In this document: piece by piece, positions 1-4,213 of the stretch
Numbering within the stretch: the first letter of the stretch is position 1
How the letters are laid out: every line of letters starts with the position of its first letter
DNA from: Bacillota bacterium
Lineage (GTDB): Bacteria; Bacillota; Sulfobacillia; JAJZYS01; JAJYTV01
Assembly: GCA_021810725.1 (NCBI GenBank)
Contig: JAJZIE010000189.1
Coordinates: forward strand, 1-5,223
Direction: 5' to 3'
DNA: 5,223 nt
The notes under the pieces: generated by a model
Databases searched by the model: none
Told to the model about the DNA's origin: nothing
The model's input: only the letters and a program-made list of their open reading frames with translations
Position numbers and translations under genes: made by a program

Positions 1-837
1 ACGCCTCGGCCGCCTTGACGTGGGCGCTGTTCTTCGGAATCGCGAGGGGTACGGCGCTTCCGTAGAACGGCACCTTCAGCTGGATGAGCTTGATGCTCTT
101 GGGCAGCTGCCCCGCCTTGAGGGCCGCCGTCGACTGGTCCGACCACACGGTGGCCATCTGGATGGCGCCCTGGGCAAGGAGCTGCAGGATCTGGGTGTTG
201 CCGCCGGCGTAGAAGCCGTTGCGGTACATGTCCTTGCCCAGGCTCGCGAGGAACTGGAGGTTCTTGCTCCAGGCCGACTCGAGCTTCGGGTTGTACTGCG
301 CCTGGTTCTGAAGCTCCTTGACCACGCCGGCCTTGACACCCATCAGGGCCACGGCCTGCACGAAGGCGTCGCCGCTGCCGCCGTCGGCAGGGTTGCAGTA
401 GTCGAACTTGCCGGGGTTGGCCTCGATCCACTTGACGAGCTGGCCAAGCGTGCGGGGCGGGTTCTTGACGGTCGCGCTGTTGTAGGCCAGCACGACCTCG
501 CTCCCCCGGTACGGAACGGCCTGGTGCAGGTTCTCCCGGACGAACGCCGGGCTCACCAGCTTCATGTTGGGAATGGCCTGGGAGCCGAGGTGCACCCACA
601 TGTTGACCAGCTCGCCCTGGGGGATGAAGCCCGCGTCCGTGACGTCGAACGGTGCCGCCTTGCCCGCCTTCTGCGAGGCCGCGAGGCGTGCGTAGATGGC
701 GGCGTCGGCCGTCCCGTGCTGGTCGAAGATGACGTTCACGTCGATGTTCGGGTGCAGTTGTGGTACTGCGCGCCCAGGTCGGTAAAGAGCTGCTCGATGT
801 TCGTGTCACCGTCGTCGAAGACGTTGAGGGTCGTCGA
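1..837 (-). pseudogene. ABC transporter solute-binding protein, main 3' part (interrupted by IS, frameshifted, runs off window)
   Basis: This is the mature domain of a periplasmic or lipid-anchored solute-binding protein that would deliver ligand to an ABC importer. Read from 837 leftward it begins STTLNVFDDGDTNIEQLF, the first beta strand typical of family-1 binding proteins. It continues in the same frame to QYH at 760, then must shift by one base to continue LHPNIDVNVIFDQHGTAD from 757 to base 2. Later landmarks are AYNSATVKNPPRTLGQL followed by WIEANPGKFDY and a Gly/Ser-rich GGSGDAF segment, an arrangement that recalls the YnjB/PotD-like group (P-x-T-W..NPGKF). WSDQSTAALKAGQLP and VPFYGSAVPLAIPKNS lie near the window edge. 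About 278 codons are present here and 31 more lie across the IS, so most of a normal 340-400 aa protein is accounted for. The ligand cannot be named. Permease and ATPase genes would be expected to the left of the window. The gene cannot make a full product as it stands. Confidence 0.85.
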
Positions 838-842
838 AGTCT
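838..842. repeat. Target-site duplication, left copy (AGTCT)
   Basis: The bases AGTCT directly abut the left terminal inverted repeat of the IS, and the same five bases abut the right one at 3302-3306. Joining the flanks through a single copy gives the codons GCA CAG ACT TCG ACG (A-Q-T-S-T), which keeps the binding-protein frame open. The frame restoration is the strongest support for these exact ends. Confidence 0.75.
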
Positions 843-857
843 CAGAGTTCCGGCTGA
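843..857 (+). repeat. Left terminal inverted repeat of the IS
   Basis: Sequence CAGAGTTCCGGCTGA. It matches the reverse complement of 3287-3301 at 14 of 15 positions. The match continues two more bases outward (CT against AG) because the AGTCT duplication happens to be compatible, so the inverted match as seen is 17 bp. Confidence 0.75.
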
Positions 858-862
858 GCGGG

Positions 863-873
863 GTATTTGGTTC
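863..873 (+). repeat. Left subterminal inverted-repeat motif GTATTTGGTTC
   Basis: This 11-bp sequence recurs exactly, inverted, at 3227-3237. It starts 20 bp from the left tip of the element but about 64 bp from the right tip, so it is not a simple extension of the terminal repeat. An internal transposase-binding site is a reasonable guess. Confidence 0.6.
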
Positions 874-899
874 GGGCGAGACGTTACAGTGCGGGCGGG

Positions 900-3149
900 C
901 TAGAGCGGCCTGAGCGACCACTGGACGGTGAGTTCGGGTGCCAGCGGGTGGGCCAGGTGAAGGCGATTGAGGTTCTCGAGGACTGCCCTGGCGACCTGGG
1001 CGAAGAGCCGGCGGCCGGGGACGCGCAGGCCGATCTCAAGTACGCCACGATCGGTCGCCTCGTAGGTGCCGGGCGCAGTCAGCAGTGTGCGGGCGATGCG
1101 GCGCTCGTGACGCGGATTGCGGCAGATCGCCTGGACCTCGTCCCGCAGAGCGTGCTCGGCATTGAGGGCGATGACCCGCATCAGGTCGAGGGCGATCTTG
1201 GGCCCGTAGTCGAAGGCCTCACGCTCGTTCTGGGTGAGAAGGTCGCCGAGGGGAATGCGCGACGGCGTGCGCTCGAGTTCGGCTTCGATCTCGGCCAGTT
1301 CGGCGGCAAGCCGCTGCCAGCGCTGTGTGGCCGAGGCGGGTGCTTTGAGAAGTCCCGTCACCGTGCCGTCCCGGCGCGCGACGGTACCGTAGGCGTCCTC
1401 CAGGTCGAGAAGCTCGCGCCGGACCCGCACCTGCCGGCGCTTGGCCGCCCCGTAGACCGGATGGGCGACCTCGCGCTCAAGGTCCTTCCCCTCACCGGGG
1501 TCCGCCATGGCGTACACCCCGAGGTGGTTGAGACCCAGCGGACCGTAGAGCTTGAACGAGTTCTCGATCGCCCATCGCCCCCACAGGATCGGCACCACCA
1601 AAGACGGCGGGGCCGAAAGCGACGTGGTCACGTACAGCGTCGCCCCGTCCGGCATCCGAAGAGCGTGCAGGTAGAGCGTCTTGCCGTGGCGCTCTTCCTT
1701 CCATGACGCCGCCTCGCACAACACCGTACGCCCCTGGGAGCGAAGCTCGAGCGGTACGAAGGCGTCCTCGGGCGCGCGCTTGGCCACCTCGCTGGGCGCG
1801 GGCGCGTAGCAGACGAACGCCTGGCCGGCGCCCAGCAGCGCATCGGTCATCTTCCAGCCCACCGCGCCGCGGTCGAATACCAGCACCGACTCCGTACCGG
1901 TGAGCGCCTTGAAGCGTTCGGTCAGGCGCAGGACCTGAGGCCTGAAGGGGTCTGTGGCGCTCGCCACCGTGAACAGCAGCGGCCGCGCCCGCCCGCCGCT
2001 GCGGATGTGCAGGTAGGTGGCCATGTGCCCCGGAAGCGCCATGCGGTGACGTGTGCTGTAGCCGCGCGCGATCCGATGCTGACCGCTGTAGGGGATGAAG
2101 TGGCCGTCGATGTAGACGATGGGGGGCTCCTCCGGGGCGGCGAGCACGCGGGCCATCGTGCCCCCCACCTGGTCGACGAGGCCGGCGGCCACCGGGGCAA
2201 GATCGTGCGCCGCCCGGCGCAGCTCGCGTTCCGTCGCCAAGCCGTCGCGATGCGCCACGAGCGGCCGCAAGTCCTCGCGGTGAAGCTCCTTCACGCTCTC
2301 CGGCGCGGCGAACGATAGAAGGCTCAGGCCCAGCATGCCGACCAGGGGACGGGCCTGGTCCAGGGCACCTTGCGCAGCAAGCGCAGGCACCAGACCGGCT
2401 CGCGCCAAGAAGGGCAAGGCCAGGGTCGTGCCGGCCGCCGCCGTGAACACGGGCCCGCGCGTCGCCCAAGGCGGCTCGACCACGACCGCATCGACATCCG
2501 CCGGCGCAGGCGGCTGGGTGCAAGGCTCCAGACGCATTTCCTCGGGCGGCGCCTGGGGCGGCTGGTCGTCGTCCGAAGGCACGTCTGGCGCCTGTTCAAG
2601 TCCGAACAGCTGGCCCTGCACAGGCGCACTCGGGGGCGGATCACCTCTCCCCTGGTGCCGACGGCGTTCCTCGATGCTCTCGCGCAAGCGGGCGATGCCG
2701 AAGGTATCGATGGGCCGGTGGAACTGCTCCCAGACCATCTCGACCAGCTCTTCGTCGGAGCGATCGAGGTGGCGGCGGACAAAGGCCAACATGCGGGTGG
2801 ACAAGCCGAGGTCCCCTAGGGATTCGACACGGGGGCGGTGGTCGGTGGGGACGTAGGTGCCTTCGAGCTTGTCCATCCAGCGGTACACGGTGGGGCGGGA
2901 CAGGCCGAAGGTGCGAGCCAGGACGGCGACCGGCACGAGGCGGCGGCGGGCAAGTTCGGCGATGGCGATGGCCATGCCACGCTCGTCGAGGGGCGGGATC
3001 GAGCGCCAAAGCGTGTAGTTCACGTGGAACTCGATCACGTCCCGCGTGATGAGGCACGAGACACGCTTGGAGAGCACTACGATGCGGTTCACACTGGTGT
3101 CGAGCGTGAACCGCATCTGCTCGGGATCCGATCCTGGCTTTACCGGCAT
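900..3149 (-). CDS. DDE transposase of the IS (749 aa)
   Basis: This protein would cut and rejoin the ends of the surrounding insertion sequence. A helix-turn-helix of about residues 74-95 (VAVLARTFGLSRPTVYRWMD) fits DNA binding. Residues 168-225 are a Pro/Asp/Glu-rich linker that looks disordered. The catalytic RNase H-like core carries D348 in VYIDGH, D426 in LVFDRG and E529 in GRWAIENSFK; the E motif resembles the 'RW.IE..FK' signature of IS4-type transposases. The C-terminal 200 residues are Arg/Glu-rich and helical in appearance. At 749 aa it is much longer than the common 350-550 aa transposases. The ATG at 3149 follows an in-frame TGA three codons upstream and has no good Shine-Dalgarno sequence, so the ATG at 3116 (residue 12) is an alternative start. 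The frame is intact throughout. It is transcribed in the same direction as the gene it interrupts. DDE role confident; family unassigned. Confidence 0.92.
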   Translation of the reverse strand: MPVKPGSDPEQMRFTLDTSVNRIVVLSKRVSCLITRDVIEFHVNYTLWRSIPPLDERGMAIAIAELARRRLVPVAVLARTFGLSRPTVYRWMDKLEGTYVPTDHRPRVESLGDLGLSTRMLAFVRRHLDRSDEELVEMVWEQFHRPIDTFGIARLRESIEERRRHQGRGDPPPSAPVQGQLFGLEQAPDVPSDDDQPPQAPPEEMRLEPCTQPPAPADVDAVVVEPPWATRGPVFTAAAGTTLALPFLARAGLVPALAAQGALDQARPLVGMLGLSLLSFAAPESVKELHREDLRPLVAHRDGLATERELRRAAHDLAPVAAGLVDQVGGTMARVLAAPEEPPIVYIDGHFIPYSGQHRIARGYSTRHRMALPGHMATYLHIRSGGRARPLLFTVASATDPFRPQVLRLTERFKALTGTESVLVFDRGAVGWKMTDALLGAGQAFVCYAPAPSEVAKRAPEDAFVPLELRSQGRTVLCEAASWKEERHGKTLYLHALRMPDGATLYVTTSLSAPPSLVVPILWGRWAIENSFKLYGPLGLNHLGVYAMADPGEGKDLEREVAHPVYGAAKRRQVRVRRELLDLEDAYGTVARRDGTVTGLLKAPASATQRWQRLAAELAEIEAELERTPSRIPLGDLLTQNEREAFDYGPKIALDLMRVIALNAEHALRDEVQAICRNPRHERRIARTLLTAPGTYEATDRGVLEIGLRVPGRRLFAQVARAVLENLNRLHLAHPLAPELTVQWSLRPL
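3081..3117 (-). promoter_or_regulatory. 12-bp perfect hairpin over the early coding region of the transposase
   Basis: GATGCGGTTCAC (3081-3092) and GTGAACCGCATC (3106-3117) form a perfect 12-bp stem with a 13-nt loop. In the transposase mRNA this hairpin covers codons 11-23 and buries the second in-frame ATG (3116-3114) in the stem. Hairpins that sequester early start regions are known to limit transposase translation in some IS elements, for example against read-through transcripts. That role here is inference. Confidence 0.5.
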
Positions 3150-3226
3150 GCTCGGTCACTTCAGCACGATGAGCCGAACCACCTGCCCCGACGTGGCCGT
3201 CATCCCAAACGCGCAACCATCAGGCA

Positions 3227-3237
3227 GAACCAAATAC
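3227..3237 (-). repeat. Right subterminal inverted-repeat motif (GAACCAAATAC on the plus strand)
   Basis: Exact inverted copy of 863-873. It overlaps the candidate leader of the transposase gene, so a transposase bound here could also repress its own transcription; this is speculation. Confidence 0.6.
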
Positions 3238-3244
3238 TGCGTCA

Positions 3245-3273
3245 ATTATCGGGCGAGCGCGAAAGTGTAACAC
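3245..3273 (-). promoter_or_regulatory. Candidate promoter of the transposase gene
   Basis: On the minus strand a GATAAT box (3250-3245, five of six bases match TATAAT) lies 17 nt after a weak GTGTTA box (3273-3268). A transcript would start near 3238, giving about 90 nt of leader before the ATG at 3149. An overlapping alternative is a TTGACG -35 box at 3245-3240 with a poor -10. It lies inside the right end of the element, where IS promoters usually are. Assigned by eye only. Confidence 0.3.
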
Positions 3274-3286
3274 CGCCAGTTTGGCG

Positions 3287-3301
3287 TCAGCCGGAAGTCT
3301 G
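3287..3301 (-). repeat. Right terminal inverted repeat of the IS
   Basis: The plus strand reads TCAGCCGGAAGTCTG, whose reverse complement CAGACTTCCGGCTGA matches the left end with one mismatch. Just inside it, 3274-3286 forms a small CGCCA/TGGCG hairpin. The interrupted binding-protein frame reads into this repeat and stops at TGA 3289-3287. Confidence 0.75.
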
Positions 3302-3306
3302 AGTCT
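3302..3306. repeat. Target-site duplication, right copy (AGTCT)
   Basis: Second copy of the 5-bp direct repeat flanking the IS, abutting the right terminal inverted repeat. Together with 838-842 it defines an element of 2459 bp. Confidence 0.75.
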
Positions 3307-3394
3307 GTGCCGAGACAGGCATGACGGAAGGAAGCGAGACCCCGAGCACGAACAGTCCGAGCACCGCTGAAACCAACTTCGCAGCCCGCACCAC
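3302..3394 (-). pseudogene. Solute-binding protein, 5' part: signal peptide plus two mature residues
   Basis: From GTG 3394 the frame reads VVRAAKLV, then a hydrophobic stretch SAVLGLFVLGVSL, then PSVMPVSA followed by QT. This is a textbook Sec signal peptide: a short basic n-region (Arg3, Lys6), a hydrophobic core of about 15 residues and an A-x-A-like cleavage site (VSA/QT) near residue 29. No lipobox cysteine is seen, so it predicts a freely secreted or periplasmic protein. An in-frame TAG at 3406-3404 rules out a longer start; GTG 3391 is an alternative. With the IS in place translation continues four codons into the element and stops at TGA 3289-3287, leaving a 35-aa stub. Joined to 1-837 through one AGTCT copy, the frame is continuous. 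Confidence 0.8.
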
Positions 3395-3399
3395 GCCAT

Positions 3400-3405
3400 C
3401 CCCCT
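3400..3405 (-). promoter_or_regulatory. Ribosome binding site that decides the GTG start
   Basis: The minus strand reads AGGGGG followed by 5 nt and then GTG at 3394 (8 nt to the second GTG at 3391). It selects the signal-peptide frame over an ATG at 3399-3397, which overlaps this site too closely and opens a frame with no signal peptide. Confidence 0.6.
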
Positions 3406-3488
3406 AACTTGAGGCGCGTAAGGTCCACGCCAGGCCGCAAACTAGCGCCGCTGCGTCAGACCGAAATCGACACACAGCGGATTTTGCA

Positions 3489-3526
3489 TGCACATGTTCG
3501 GGCCATCGGTCCGAACGATCTGTGCA
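3489..3526. promoter_or_regulatory. 38-nt imperfect palindrome in the leader of the binding-protein gene
   Basis: The inner arms GTTCGGGCC (3496-3504) and GGTCCGAAC (3508-3516) pair at eight of nine positions around a 3-nt ATC loop. Outer arms TGCACA (3489-3494) and TGTGCA (3521-3526) are perfect, with small unpaired bulges between inner and outer arms. It lies about 95 nt upstream of GTG 3394 and downstream of the candidate promoter, so it may form a leader hairpin or be a dimeric regulator site. No T-run follows on either strand, so a terminator is less likely. Confidence 0.45.
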
Positions 3527-3547
3527 AACCGGCGCTTCCAATGTCAT

Positions 3548-3577
3548 CGTATGGACGCAACGTTGCGGGACTGTTAA
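3548..3577 (-). promoter_or_regulatory. Candidate sigma70-type promoter of the binding-protein gene
   Basis: On the minus strand a TTAACA box (3577-3572, five of six match TTGACA) is followed after 18 nt by CATACG (3553-3548). TACGAT at 3551-3546 is a better -10 match but needs a 20-nt spacer. Transcription would start near 3540 and run about 145 nt to GTG 3394. A perfect palindrome fills most of the spacer, which supports this being a regulated promoter. By eye only. Confidence 0.35.
3556..3567. promoter_or_regulatory. 12-bp perfect palindrome CGCAACGTTGCG, LacI-family-like operator
   Basis: The palindrome has the central CG and the GCAA/TTGC half-sites common in operators of LacI-family sugar repressors. 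It sits between the -35 and -10 boxes of the candidate promoter, where a bound repressor would block RNA polymerase. If right, the interrupted importer gene was probably under sugar-responsive repression. No lacI-type gene is in this window. Confidence 0.4.
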
Positions 3578-3584
3578 GCGATCG

Positions 3585-3595
3585 CACACCGTGTG
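3585..3595. promoter_or_regulatory. Short palindrome CACACCGTGTG
   Basis: Five-base perfect half-sites around one central base. It lies just upstream of the candidate -35 box, a usual place for an activator or a second repressor site. Short enough to be chance. Confidence 0.2.
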
Positions 3596-3895
3596 TCTTT
3601 CATATACAGGTCACGCGCACCGGGGCGCGCACGGGGCTCCCTTGCGCGCGCATGCCGCGCTGCGGCACGGCGGCCGCGCGGCGGGCAGGCGGTGGCCGTC
3701 GCTCCCGGCCGGGCGGCGCAGCTCCCCGCGTGCCCTGCCGACGGGAAGGTTCAGCCCCGTCGCGCGACCCAACGGGCAGCACCTGCGGCCATTGCGCACG
3801 GCTGGCCGGACGGCGAGCGGCCGGACCGCCCCGGACGCCCGGACGCGCCGGTGCAGGCCGCTTCCCCGCAGACGCCGCCGGGCAGGGAGAAGCCA

Positions 3896-3921
3896 GCAGA
3901 GCCGAACGCACACGGCTCTGC
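3896..3921. other. 9-bp perfect hairpin
   Basis: GCAGAGCCG (3896-3904) and CGGCTCTGC (3913-3921) form a perfect stem around an 8-nt loop, AACGCACA. There is no T-tract on either side. It may be a second, back-up transcription stop for the GT20 gene some 300 bp upstream in transcript terms, or simply structure in GC-rich DNA. Confidence 0.35.
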
Positions 3922-4113
3922 CGGCTCCGCGCAAGGCGAGCCATCGCTGGTGGCGCCCCCCGACCGCCTTGCGTCCGGTCGGCGCCGGCGGTCACGGCCC
4001 GTGCGGGGCACCGCGCAGGCGCTCTTGGAGGCGGACGGGCGCCGCTGCGCATGGCGGGCGCCGCCCGGCGCGGCCCCGATGGCCCTGTCCTGGCGCACGG
4101 GGAAGAGGCGGAC

Positions 4114-4139
4114 GCGGGGCAGGGCCGCACCCGCCCCGC
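4114..4139 (-). terminator. Candidate U-less terminator after the GT20 gene
   Basis: GCGGGGC (4114-4120) pairs with GCCCCGC (4133-4139), and GGG (4122-4124) with CCC (4130-4132), giving ten GC-rich pairs with one bulged A and a 5-nt loop. It starts about 75 nt after the GT20 stop codon. No U-tract follows; such I-shaped hairpins are proposed terminators in high-GC bacteria. The position supports the call; activity is unproven. Confidence 0.4.
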
Positions 4140-4213
4140 CCGTCCCCGGGTACGGAGGCACGGCGACGAACGGCCGGCGACCGCGCGCGTCGCCGCCGTC
4201 GTCATCCGCCCGG

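Larger units (their letters stand above)
843..3301 (-). mobile_element. Insertion sequence, 2459 bp, single DDE transposase gene, family not assigned
   Basis: The element lies inside the solute-binding protein gene, two codons after the signal-peptide cleavage site. Its ends are a 15-bp inverted repeat with one mismatch (CAGAGTTCCGGCTGA on the left, CAGACTTCCGGCTGA read inward on the right), flanked by the direct repeat AGTCT. It carries one large transposase gene, with 57 bp between the stop codon and the left end and about 150 bp of leader before the start. At 2459 bp it is long for an IS with a single gene. The 5-bp duplication and the transposase's IS4-like DDE layout would fit the IS4/IS1634 supergroup, but I cannot assign a family from memory. 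Intact ends, an intact gene and matching duplications suggest a fairly recent, possibly still active insertion. Confidence 0.85.
3606..4213. other. About 600 bp of extremely GC-rich DNA without a supportable gene
   Basis: Long open frames exist here on both strands only because AT-containing stop codons are rare. Their products are Arg/Pro/Ala/Gly-rich, show no domain, no hydrophobic periodicity and no credible ribosome binding site, and several simply extend frames that are antisense to or out of frame with the GT20 gene. The stretch holds two strong hairpins, listed separately. Composition changes sharply near 3600 toward the less GC-rich promoter region. It may be the 3' trailer and spacer between two transcription units, or decayed coding sequence. 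Confidence 0.5.

Noticed and set aside
20..913. A 297-codon open frame on the plus strand.
   Set aside because: It is antisense to the solute-binding protein, crosses the IS boundary and has a composition typical of a mirror frame (Arg/Leu/Val/Gly-rich) with no domain.
867..1706. A 279-codon plus-strand open frame antisense to the transposase.
   Set aside because: The minus-strand transposase has the catalytic triad and a full-length frame; this one is its shadow in GC-rich DNA.
2592..2609. A CTGTTC/GAACAG hairpin resembling a tRNA T-arm.
   Set aside because: It lies inside the transposase coding sequence and no acceptor or anticodon arms surround it.
836..3300. A 7-bp direct repeat GAAGTCT (836-842 and 3294-3300) as the target-site duplication.
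   Set aside because: It also restores the frame, but then the terminal repeats are offset by 8 bp at one end. The 5-bp AGTCT choice puts both 15-bp repeats flush with the duplication. I keep the 7-bp version as the main alternative.
3246..3440. A 64-codon minus-strand frame with ATG start overlapping the signal-peptide region.
   Set aside because: It is one frame off the signal peptide, contains no hydrophobic core and runs into the IS end; the GTG frame with the AGGGGG site explains the region better.
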